Positions 1 through 7,633 of a stretch of DNA of 28,604 nucleotides are shown here, one piece after another. The notes below the pieces were generated by a model, which searched no databases, was not told the origin of the DNA, and saw only the letters and a list, made by a program, of their open reading frames with translations. The position numbers and the translations under genes are program-made. Where the stretch lies: NCBI GenBank assembly GCA_964593555.1, contig CAZQIC010000056.1, positions 1-28,604 on the forward strand, read 5' to 3'. This DNA is from CAZQIC01 sp964593555 (GTDB lineage Bacteria; Bacteroidota; Bacteroidia; JAFLBG01). The stretch's first letter is position 1. Each line of letters opens with the position of its first letter.

Positions 1-3
1 TAG

Positions 4-53
4 ATACGATTTTATTAGATTGTTTTTAACATTCTATTTTTAGAACTCCCCTT
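4..53. repeat. Terminal inverted repeat, left copy (50 bp)
   Basis: This 50-bp sequence is a perfect reverse complement of 28555-28604. It contains a small hairpin, TTCTA-TTTT-TAGAA, at 32-45. Read in the frame of the first gene it carries a TAG stop at 16-18, and similarity of that gene to its paralogue becomes convincing only from about 52, the repeat boundary. The simplest inference is that it is the end of a longer repeat, such as an insertion sequence, whose two copies bound this stretch. No transposase is visible, so this is unproven. Confidence 0.9.
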
Positions 54-1284
54 TAATAAAAAATTATTTTCTGTTGCAAAAAGGGCAATTTTAAAAGCTG
101 AGAAGATAGCGATTGAGCACGAAAGATTGCCATATCTTTTTTCAGTGTTTTCATGGAAGCGCGATATAATACGAGCCGAAATGAACCTGGAGGAAGACCT
201 TTCGAAACATTTGATCGACAGCTTTTCGGAAGATTTTAAATTCGTAGATATCTATAAAAATTCTCTTGAGTTTCGCCAGTTGCAGTTTATTACCTCTGTT
301 CCTTTTTTAGGAAAGCACCCCGTTAACAGGAGTTCACATTCGAAAAATGAGATTAAAAAATTACTGAATCACCCCTTGCTTTCGAGTGAAAAAAAGGCAC
401 TCTCATTTAATGCAAAAAAATCATACTACTATTCCTATATAGGCATTTATAGAATCCTTGGCGATTTTGAAAAAAATTGTAATTATACAAAACGGTGGAT
501 TGAATTTATTGAAAAGGATTCGGCCCATTTACAAACTCATTCGTTGGATTACATTGAGGGTATGGTAAGGTTATTGACGTATCATTATATGTTGAAAAGG
601 GGGGATGAGTTGTTGAGGTGCTATAATAAAGTAAATGCATTTTTTACCACGCTCCCACAAAAACTGAAAACAAAAAAATGCAATACACTTATTCTGAAAT
701 CCAATGTTATTCAGTTGTATTACTTTGCGGAATCCAATCAATTTTTAAATGCAGAAAAAAAGATTCAGTTTATAGCTAAGGAAAATGATTATCAAAAGTT
801 GATAGACAAGGATACATTGCTTAGTTTTTATTTTATGTCTTCAGCCTTATATTTAATTATAGGGCAATACAAAAATGCTGTGAAATGGTTAAATGAGCTG
901 ATTAATACAAATGAAAAAAAAATTCGCCAGGATTTGTTTCAGGATGCAAAAATTTTAAGCATAATTATTCATTACGAATTAGGGAATATTGATTATCTCA
1001 TCTACCTGGTAAAATCTACGCTGAATAGCCTAAAAAAGAACGACTCAAAATTTAAACTTGATAGTACGATTGTAAACTTTTTTCAAAAGGAAATCATAAA
1101 AAATATTGATGAAACAAAACACGCACTTGCTTTTACACAACTCAAAAAAGAAATTGAAGAGATAATTAAAAATCCTTCAGAGGCAAAGGCACTTAACTCC
1201 TTTGATTATCTGGTTTGGATAGATAGCAAAATTCGAAAATGTTCTATGGCACAAATATTTAATGAAAGGAAGGCGAGCCGGTAG
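52..1284 (+). CDS. TPR-like helical protein, 5'-truncated, paralogue of the gene at 12086
   Basis: I do not know the function. The protein is rich in paired helices of TPR style and is a clear paralogue of the 511-residue protein at 12086-13621. Near the C terminus both carry LFxxAxIL..IH(Y/F)EL, and both end in a (V/L)WI(D/E)SKI motif followed by a basic tail. Homology begins at about position 52 (FNKK here, FNEK at residue 107 of the paralogue), so about 106 N-terminal residues are missing. The in-frame reading continues upstream only to a TAG at 16-18 inside the 50-bp inverted repeat. In-frame starts would be TTG at 127 or ATG at 181, neither matching the paralogue's start. It is either an insertion-truncated pseudogene or cut by the window edge. 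It converges on the next gene with 5 bases between them. Confidence 0.75.
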   Translation, partial: FNKKLFSVAKRAILKAEKIAIEHERLPYLFSVFSWKRDIIRAEMNLEEDLSKHLIDSFSEDFKFVDIYKNSLEFRQLQFITSVPFLGKHPVNRSSHSKNEIKKLLNHPLLSSEKKALSFNAKKSYYYSYIGIYRILGDFEKNCNYTKRWIEFIEKDSAHLQTHSLDYIEGMVRLLTYHYMLKRGDELLRCYNKVNAFFTTLPQKLKTKKCNTLILKSNVIQLYYFAESNQFLNAEKKIQFIAKENDYQKLIDKDTLLSFYFMSSALYLIIGQYKNAVKWLNELINTNEKKIRQDLFQDAKILSIIIHYELGNIDYLIYLVKSTLNSLKKNDSKFKLDSTIVNFFQKEIIKNIDETKHALAFTQLKKEIEEIIKNPSEAKALNSFDYLVWIDSKIRKCSMAQIFNERKASR

Positions 1285-1289
1285 TAAAC

Positions 1290-4200
1290 TCATCGTATTA
1301 TATTTACGCTACCTAATAAACTTTTTTTAGCACCCATTAAATTTGTGTATTCAAGTTTCCACACATAAGTGTCTTCCTGAGCAATATTTTTTCCACCGTT
1401 AGCTCTTCCATTCCAGCCCTGAGAAGGATCATTCGTTTCGAAAATTAAACTTCCCCAGCGGTCGAATATTGAAAATAAATATTTTGAAGAAGAAATGCCT
1501 GTGTTAAAAGGTAAGAACATATCGTTCTTTCCATCACCATTCGGAGTAAATGTATTTGCTATATAAAGAGTAGGCTCTCCATCAATTTCTTCGTCAATTG
1601 TAATAATTTTGTAGACGGTATCTGAACAACCATAAACATTTGTTATTATTAATTGTATTCTGTAAGTGCCTGTATCTTGATAGTTAAAATTGGGGCTTTG
1701 CTGACTGGATGAAGATTTATTTACATTGCCAAAACTCCATTGCCATGAATTTATTATTCCTAAAGAGGTATCCGTAAAATTAATTACAGAATTTTGAGGT
1801 ACAACTCCTGAAGGATTAATTATAAATGCTGCAAGCGGTTGGCTATATACTTGTACGGCATTTGGTTTATTAACTGATGCCGTACAGCCATTGATATCTG
1901 TTATTGTTAACGCTACCGGATAACTGCCGGGTATAACGTAGCAATGACTAGGGTTTAATGTATTGGAATTGGTGCTATCTCCAAATGTCCATTTTGCAAG
2001 GACTGCAGGAGGATTACTTTGTGGTGTAAAACTAATACATACAGGCGCGCACCCCTCACTGTCATTTTGAGAAAAGTTTATTTCGGGTAATGGATTCACC
2101 ATAATGTTATTCGAAGCAGCGCCTATACAACCATTCGCATCAGTAACAGAAACACTGTAAACGCTTGTAACAGTTGGGAAAATAATTATTGTACTTCCCG
2201 TTGAACCATTGTTCCAGGCATAAGAATAAATTGGAGTGCCACCATTTGCTGTTGCACTTATGGTTGTGCTTTGCCCAATGCATGTGCTAAGATTTCCAAT
2301 ATTTACACTGGGCAATGGGTCAACGGTGATAGCGGAATTCTTAGTTAAGGAATCTGTTCCGCACGGTGTGCTAACAACTACTTTAGTAAAATATGTGCCT
2401 GGTGTAAGATAAGTAACGGTTGGATTTTGTTCGGTTGAAGTAGAAGGCGTAGCTCCATTTAAGGTCCATTGGTAAGTAGTTTCTGCAGAATCACAAGAGC
2501 TAACGTTAAGTGTATAACCAACAGTGTTACCTTCACATACATTTGTGTTATTTGTAAAGTTAATTGGGATAGTAGTTACTCCGCATTTTGTCAGGCATAT
2601 TTTTGCTATAGCACAATCCGACGATCCTCCACAAGCGGCTTGATATGCGCCGCTCGTTACAGGGTAGTTACAATATGTGGAAGCAGCGAGATAAACGCTA
2701 ACCCCACTTACTGCAATGCATCCTCCTGCGCCCGGCCAGGTTTCGTTGTCCATAGATGTTGGCCCTCCTTGCCCTAAATAATCTGAGCAAATGCATACTC
2801 CGCTTGGAGAAAATGTTGCAATGAATTGATCCTCTGATCCGATAAGTATTTTTTGAACTGCACAACTGCTCACAGGAAGATCAATACTATACGTATCACC
2901 AGCTACTACGATGTTATTATTTGCATCGCAAGCCAAACCCGAAACCTCTTCACCACCTGCAACACCAGGAACTCCTTTGCTTCCGCCAAAATAGGTGCCC
3001 CATTGTCTTACACCTGCACTATTGAATTTAACGATAAAAGCATTTCCGTTCGAGCATCTTTGATTTGTCTGGCATACTCCTGCGGTTGACATTCCTATAG
3101 TGGAACTGGTGCTGCCCGCGAGTATTACATTACCTAAAAGATCACATGCAATTGCCTCTCCATACTCTCCCACATTACCTCCATAATAGGTTGCCCACAA
3201 TCTGTTTCCTGTGGAACTAAATTTAAAAACAAAAGACGTTACCCAAACGGGCGGTTTAATACTTTGATGAGCGCCAATGGAAGTTGGAAAATTAGCGGAA
3301 GATGTGTACCCTCCAATATATACATTACCCAACGGGTCACAATCGATACCACCGCAATCTTCCATTCCTGAACCACCTATGTAACTCGCCCATGAACGAG
3401 TGCCATTAGCATTAAATTTTGCTACAAACACATCTGACAAACCACTTGCTTTAGCTTGTTGAAACGAACCGCTCGTTGAAATTGCATTTGTTGAATACGC
3501 TTGTCCATATAGGTATATTTCATTTGTATTTTTATCGACACAAACATCGTAACCAAAATCCTCTCCGGTTCCTCCATAATAAGTTCCCCATATTCTCGCG
3601 CCTGTTGGATCGAATTTAAAAAGGAAAGCATCGTTGTTTGCGGTAGCTCCTCCTCCCCACAAACTCTGATGAACCACATTTCCTCCGGTTGATCCCACAG
3701 GTAAGTCTTTTGACCATGTTTTTCCGGTTACTAAAATATTTCCGGAATTATCTGTAGCAATGCCGTACCCTGTTTCTGCTTTTGTACCGCCAAGGTAAGT
3801 TGCGAAAATGCGATTGCCATCCGCATCCATTTTTACTAAAAAAGCGTCAAGGTTAGTTGGCGCAACTGACTGAAAGGAGCCAGCCGAAATAGGAAAATTA
3901 ATAGATGTTGTAATACCGGTAAAAATAATATTCCCTATGGGGTCGGTGGTGATAGAATTTGCTTGTTCAGAACTCGTTCCTCCATAGTATGTTACCCAGT
4001 TCGCGGCAGGATCAATTACTAGAGGGAGCTGTAAGTTGTACTTGTGAATTTTAAAGGCCACTGTCGTACCGTCTAAAATATATTCTGTTTTTATGTCAAC
4101 TATTTTCCCATTAATGTTTTGGTATACCCGAGGCATGTATTCCGTTATTGTTCCTAATGAACTTTCGAGTTTTAACGTTGAGTTCTCCAACGTTATACTT

Positions 4201-4826
4201 TCTGCTCCGCTGTATTTTAGTTTAATATCGTTGGGGTTTCCGCCGGGCTTTACAACAATATCGTATTTTAGTCCACGTTCTTTATTTCCATAATATTTCA
4301 CATTTATATTATCATAAATATTTTCTAGTGTTACTTCGTTGTAAGAATTTACATTCAGGATACCATCATGGCAATGACCATAATAGTAATTGGTATAGCC
4401 CTCTACACGGCCTTCATTAAGCGAGCTTACGTTTACGTTGCTATTTTCAAAATCTACATCTATTCGATGAAATTGAATTGTCGTATTCCCGGATTGTTGA
4501 ATTGTTGAAGAAGGATTTTTATACGTTGTTCTTAAAAATTCTTTTTTATCAATTGAGGGTTCAAAATTTTTTAAGCCGTCTGTTTTTGTAAATACATAAC
4601 TAAATCCCCCCTTACGTAAATATACCTTAGCTCCGCCGCCGTCGCCTGTGTATAAAATATCAGGGCGCAATTGACCATTCATATCCACTACTTGTCCCTT
4701 GTTTTCGGTAAGTTGCATACCATCACCTCTAAGAGGAGCGTGATTTACATATTGATTACCCGGCTGCGCATTCGCAATAATCACAAGGCTTAAAAAGGCG
4801 GATATGGTAAATAATTTTATTTTCAT
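1290..4826 (-). CDS. Secreted SBBP beta-propeller/PKD protein with T9SS type B C-terminal domain
   Basis: This 1178-residue exported protein starts with a signal peptide (cleavage near ANAQ, residue 20). An N-terminal domain of the kind found before SBBP repeats follows, starting with the NKGQV motif. Seven beta-propeller blades come next, each opening with a (T/S)YxGG-like motif and containing D..GN(I/V)...G.T.S.(N/D)(F/L)P; blade seven is degenerate. Several PKD/Ig-like domains follow, with WTFGD and WQWSFG signatures. The last ~95 residues form a gliding motility-associated C-terminal domain (NTFTPNGDGKND, then FDRWGS and GWNG), which in this phylum directs export through T9SS and surface attachment. 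It probably acts outside the cell as an adhesin or scaffold; no catalytic motif is visible. It has its own upstream region (4827-4962). Confidence 0.9.
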   Translation of the reverse strand: MKIKLFTISAFLSLVIIANAQPGNQYVNHAPLRGDGMQLTENKGQVVDMNGQLRPDILYTGDGGGAKVYLRKGGFSYVFTKTDGLKNFEPSIDKKEFLRTTYKNPSSTIQQSGNTTIQFHRIDVDFENSNVNVSSLNEGRVEGYTNYYYGHCHDGILNVNSYNEVTLENIYDNINVKYYGNKERGLKYDIVVKPGGNPNDIKLKYSGAESITLENSTLKLESSLGTITEYMPRVYQNINGKIVDIKTEYILDGTTVAFKIHKYNLQLPLVIDPAANWVTYYGGTSSEQANSITTDPIGNIIFTGITTSINFPISAGSFQSVAPTNLDAFLVKMDADGNRIFATYLGGTKAETGYGIATDNSGNILVTGKTWSKDLPVGSTGGNVVHQSLWGGGATANNDAFLFKFDPTGARIWGTYYGGTGEDFGYDVCVDKNTNEIYLYGQAYSTNAISTSGSFQQAKASGLSDVFVAKFNANGTRSWASYIGGSGMEDCGGIDCDPLGNVYIGGYTSSANFPTSIGAHQSIKPPVWVTSFVFKFSSTGNRLWATYYGGNVGEYGEAIACDLLGNVILAGSTSSTIGMSTAGVCQTNQRCSNGNAFIVKFNSAGVRQWGTYFGGSKGVPGVAGGEEVSGLACDANNNIVVAGDTYSIDLPVSSCAVQKILIGSEDQFIATFSPSGVCICSDYLGQGGPTSMDNETWPGAGGCIAVSGVSVYLAASTYCNYPVTSGAYQAACGGSSDCAIAKICLTKCGVTTIPINFTNNTNVCEGNTVGYTLNVSSCDSAETTYQWTLNGATPSTSTEQNPTVTYLTPGTYFTKVVVSTPCGTDSLTKNSAITVDPLPSVNIGNLSTCIGQSTTISATANGGTPIYSYAWNNGSTGSTIIIFPTVTSVYSVSVTDANGCIGAASNNIMVNPLPEINFSQNDSEGCAPVCISFTPQSNPPAVLAKWTFGDSTNSNTLNPSHCYVIPGSYPVALTITDINGCTASVNKPNAVQVYSQPLAAFIINPSGVVPQNSVINFTDTSLGIINSWQWSFGNVNKSSSSQQSPNFNYQDTGTYRIQLIITNVYGCSDTVYKIITIDEEIDGEPTLYIANTFTPNGDGKNDMFLPFNTGISSSKYLFSIFDRWGSLIFETNDPSQGWNGRANGGKNIAQEDTYVWKLEYTNLMGAKKSLLGSVNIIR

Positions 4827-4896
4827 AAAGGGAATGTTTAAATGCTTTCAACAACCAATTTATATCGCCATAGTATTTTTTGAAAATTAGTTTTAC

Positions 4897-4913
4897 TCAA
4901 AAGTTACCTCGAT
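4897..4913 (-). promoter_or_regulatory. 17-bp motif shared with 7559-7575, copy 1
   Basis: On the minus strand this reads ATCGAGGTAACTTTTGA, 71 bases upstream of the start of the SBBP protein gene. Position 7559-7575 carries the same sequence with one difference, at nearly the same distance from another minus-strand gene. A shared activator or sigma-factor site is inferred. Confidence 0.4.
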
Positions 4914-4962
4914 GAAGGAAGTAAACGCAGGCCAATTGTATTGTTGTTTAGTACGAGTTTTT

Positions 4963-6837
4963 CTATCGTATCAATGAAATGTTTCCTGAATATTGAAACT
5001 CTTTTCCCGAGGAACAAATTATTTTAGCCAGGTAAGAATAAACGCCCGAGTTTAGCATGTACCCGTTTTGCATTCCATTCCAATTGAATTCAACATCAGT
5101 AGTTTCAAAAACTTTTGCCCCCCAACGGTTAAAAATTTGAAGTGTTAATTGTTTTACATTGTTGGCATATATTTTTAATTCGTCATTGCTTCCATCATTA
5201 TTAGGAGAAAATACATTTGGTATAAATAATTCTGTACAAGGAATTTTTTCACATAATTCAATATCTGTTGAAATAGTTTTACTTGAATAAAAGCAACCTT
5301 TAGTGGTTAAGGATACTTGGCTATTTTTTAGTTCGGAATAAATATGCAAAGGGTTGGTGATGCTGGAATAGTTTTTAATCCCGAATGCCGGATCACCGAA
5401 ATTCCAGGCTACATTATTTACTTCATTTGTACAATAGGTCTCAGCAGTGAGAATAAATTGTTTTTCATATTCTTTGCAATCGGTGTTAAGCGTAAAATCT
5501 GCGTTTATATTTTCGGGAATGTAGTGCCACATATCGTTAAGCAAGCTGCCCCCAAATAACCAAAGTCCGTTACTATTAACCCAGGCATTTGCCCCTCTTC
5601 TTCCCGGAGGGCTATTATTAGAATTGACAACCCCCATTGTTCCATAGTTTCCGGGAGGAAAGTTTGTTTTATCTCCACCGATCCAGGTCCATTCATTAGT
5701 TTTTGTACTATACTTCCAAAGATCATTTTTCTCAACTGTAATTTGAGATGAGTCGAATACTGCTCCACCGAAGAGCCAAAAATTTCCACAGTTATCTGTC
5801 CATCTTGCTTGTGTTTTTAATCTGCCACCAGGATTATTATTGGTGCCACTAAGGCATTGTGTTCCGTAATTCGGCATATTATTGTATGAGCTATCACCGC
5901 TTATCCAAGTCCATTCATTTGTTGCAATATTGTATTTCCACATATCATTATAAAAAAAATATTGATTCGTAACAATAGGGTATGCATTTACGTAACGGTA
6001 ACCTCCGTACAGCCAAAGATTATTGTTTTCGTCTTTCCAACTTGCATTGGCCACCCTTGCACCGGGCTTGTTGTTAGTGTTAGCAATTCCTTTGCTCCCA
6101 TAATTACCAAAGATGTTGGCAGCACTATCACCACTCATCCAACTCCACTGATTTAAATTAATGTCAAATTTCCAAAGGTCGTTAAATGCCGTAGAGGGAT
6201 TTGTTAGTCCTCCAAACATCCAAAGATTTCCGGTGTTATCCACCCATGTGCATGAGGTTTCAATGCGAACCCCCGGATTATTTGAAACACTTGTAACTCC
6301 TTTACTTCCGTAGTTTGCTGAAGAGCCTGCTGTTCCATGAATCCAAGTCCATTCGTTTGACGAGACATTGTATTTCCACATTACTGCATTGGTAAAAAGC
6401 CAAAAGTTCCCATTCAAATCGGTCCAGCAAGGTCGCCCGTATTCGGTTGCTTCCGGAATATTACTTGTGGATGATATTCCTTGCACACCCAATATGGCAG
6501 GCTGATTAAAATGCTGGCTTCCATTCATCCAGGTCCATTCGTTGGTGACTGGATTGTATTTCCACATATCGTTAGATAAACCATCCTGGATGTTTCCCGG
6601 ATTACTCGGATTTCCCGCTCTTCCTCCCATCATCCAAAAGTTACCCTGCAGATCATTCCATTCTGCTGCTTCATACCGAGGGCGTGGTATATTATTCGGG
6701 CTCGCTATTCCTTTTGTCCCAAACGAATACAATTTATTAAATGTACTTGCCTTATCTCCATGCAACCAAACCCATTGCCCTTGTGGGAAGGTATTATTTG
6801 CAGCGATAAGAAAGAAAAGCAATATAATTTTTCTCAT
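4963..6837 (-). CDS. Secreted kelch-type beta-propeller protein with T9SS type B C-terminal domain
   Basis: A signal peptide (MRKIILLFFLIAANNTFPQG) is followed by about six kelch-like units of 60-75 residues. Each unit opens with W(T/S/V)W(I/M/L)xG, continues with (Y/F)G(T/S)(K/Q)G..(N/S).N.PG.R, and carries GN(F/L)W(L/M)FGG and (N)D(L/M)WK(Y/F) strands. The last strand (LWLFGGSLLNDMWHY) closes the propeller. A short PKD-like domain with a WNFGD motif comes next (around residues 450-530). The C terminus is a gliding motility-associated sorting domain (FIPNVFSPNNDGSNDE, FNRWGAKVFE, NWNG), so the protein should leave by T9SS. The role is unknown; kelch propellers usually bind carbohydrate or protein, and no galactose-oxidase metal site is evident. 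It shares strand and sorting-domain type with its downstream neighbour, 136 bases away. Confidence 0.9.
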   Translation of the reverse strand: MRKIILLFFLIAANNTFPQGQWVWLHGDKASTFNKLYSFGTKGIASPNNIPRPRYEAAEWNDLQGNFWMMGGRAGNPSNPGNIQDGLSNDMWKYNPVTNEWTWMNGSQHFNQPAILGVQGISSTSNIPEATEYGRPCWTDLNGNFWLFTNAVMWKYNVSSNEWTWIHGTAGSSANYGSKGVTSVSNNPGVRIETSCTWVDNTGNLWMFGGLTNPSTAFNDLWKFDINLNQWSWMSGDSAANIFGNYGSKGIANTNNKPGARVANASWKDENNNLWLYGGYRYVNAYPIVTNQYFFYNDMWKYNIATNEWTWISGDSSYNNMPNYGTQCLSGTNNNPGGRLKTQARWTDNCGNFWLFGGAVFDSSQITVEKNDLWKYSTKTNEWTWIGGDKTNFPPGNYGTMGVVNSNNSPPGRRGANAWVNSNGLWLFGGSLLNDMWHYIPENINADFTLNTDCKEYEKQFILTAETYCTNEVNNVAWNFGDPAFGIKNYSSITNPLHIYSELKNSQVSLTTKGCFYSSKTISTDIELCEKIPCTELFIPNVFSPNNDGSNDELKIYANNVKQLTLQIFNRWGAKVFETTDVEFNWNGMQNGYMLNSGVYSYLAKIICSSGKEFQYSGNISLIR

Positions 6838-6866
6838 GATAGGTGAATCAAATTTTTTTAGGGTGT

Positions 6867-6983
6867 ACGAAGAACTGTACCTTTTGATTTCTAAGTGTGT
6901 GTTTCGAGAGCCTCAACCCCTGTATTTTAATCCATTGAGGCCTGAGATTTTTGAAGGCTATAATTGGTAGTGCAGTTCTTTGT
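6867..6983. repeat. Degenerate inverted repeat, about 117 bp
   Basis: Arms 6867-6880 and 6970-6983 match as inverted copies at 12 of 14 positions, around the core AAGAACTG. Inside lies a second perfect pair, GCCTCAA at 6910-6916 and TTGAGGC at 6935-6941. It lies directly upstream of the kelch gene start and next to the MITE-like element at 7012. It could be a decayed mobile element or a structured 5' leader. Confidence 0.45.
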
Positions 6984-7011
6984 GTCCCATTTTTTATCAA
7001 ACGTTTTCCAA

Positions 7012-7124
7012 AGAGCCTATTTAAATTTTAGTAAAATACTTAACAAGTCGCTTTGAGCGAGGCTTTGCCCTTATCGAGAGCGACCCAATATTTAATACAA
7101 TAGAATAAAATTTAAACAGGCTCT
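7012..7124. mobile_element. MITE-like element, 113 bp with 19-bp terminal inverted repeats
   Basis: The ends 7012-7030 and 7106-7124 are inverted copies of AGAGCCTATTTAAATTTTA with one mismatch (the right arm has G at position 8). The interior has a further inverted pair, GTCGCT at 7048-7053 and AGCGAC at 7079-7084, so the whole unit can fold on itself. It has no coding capacity. The termini resemble GAGCCTGTTTAAA-type ends that I associate with IS5-like elements, but this attribution is from memory. No clear target-site duplication is visible. With the neighbouring inverted repeat it accounts for most of the 313-bp gene-free spacer 6838-7150. Confidence 0.7.
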
Positions 7125-7150
7125 ATGATGCCTCGAAAGAAAATTTTGGT

Positions 7151-7495
7151 TTACAGAGAACCGTTACCTCCTGTATTTAATGTTTGATGTCTGCACGGTG
7201 AATTTACATTTGTTGTTCCAACAATAATACTGCCACCGGTACCTCCAGCATTATCGCACATTTGAGGGTTAAATGATGTAATTTGCCCTGTTAAATCTAC
7301 CGAAGTTGCAATAATACCACGTGTTTCTTTTACAATTATATCTGTTAAAAAGGCTGTTACAACATTTCCTATTACTCCTCCAACAATAACAGTGGGTGTC
7401 GCTCCTCCAACAAATGTTTGCTTTTGTTTGGTATCTAATGATGTAACAAAACTTTCTACTTTAATTTCGTTTAATTTTACTTTTTTCGTTTCCAT
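7151..7495 (-). CDS. Pinensin/class I lanthipeptide-type precursor peptide (orphan)
   Basis: The predicted peptide has 114 residues from ATG at 7495; an upstream non-ATG start at 7552 would add 19 residues but would lie upstream of the promoter box at 7517-7524. Residues 4-31 look like a Bacteroidota RiPP leader: a KKVKLNEIKVESFVTSL stretch, then polar residues and a double glycine (G30-G31). The ESFVTSL segment resembles leaders of pinensin-family lanthipeptides. The following 83 residues form a hydrophobic, glycine-rich core with many Ser/Thr and only two cysteines (C80, C101). A second GG at 39-40 could be an alternative cleavage site. No LanB, LanC, peptidase-transporter or other maturation gene is nearby, so any modification must act in trans. 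It could also be an unmodified double-glycine peptide. Confidence 0.7.
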   Translation of the reverse strand: METKKVKLNEIKVESFVTSLDTKQKQTFVGGATPTVIVGGVIGNVVTAFLTDIIVKETRGIIATSVDLTGQITSFNPQMCDNAGGTGGSIIVGTTNVNSPCRHQTLNTGGNGSL

Positions 7496-7516
7496 TAGTT
7501 TAGTTTTTATTTTGAA

Positions 7517-7548
7517 CAAACTTACCAGGCACTTTAGCAATTGGAAAG
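7517..7548 (-). promoter_or_regulatory. Bacteroidota-type promoter of the peptide gene
   Basis: The minus strand shows TAAGTTTG at 7524-7517, an exact fit to the -7 consensus TAnnTTTG. About 20 bases upstream is CTTT/TTTC, a weak match to the -33 TTTG box. The start codon lies 21 bases beyond the box, giving a very short leader, which supports the ATG at 7495. Confidence 0.55.
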
Positions 7549-7558
7549 TCAATTTTCA

Positions 7559-7575
7559 TCAAAAGTTACCTTGAT
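7559..7575 (-). promoter_or_regulatory. 17-bp motif shared with 4897-4913, copy 2
   Basis: On the minus strand this reads ATCAAGGTAACTTTTGA, 64 bases upstream of the peptide start and just upstream of its promoter boxes. That position would suit an activator site. It differs from the copy at 4897 by one base. Confidence 0.4.
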
Positions 7576-7633
7576 AAGATACCAGGAATAAAGAAATAGT
7601 ATTTCGTAACTTTAAGCTCAAATAACATTCGAC

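Noticed and set aside
1290..4826. SBBP protein as a possible enzyme
   Set aside because: Only propeller, PKD and sorting domains are visible; no catalytic signature could be found.
6542..6970. 142-residue plus-strand open frame overlapping the start of the kelch protein gene
   Set aside because: It is antisense to a clear gene, has no domain or signal pattern, and its end runs through the degenerate inverted repeat.
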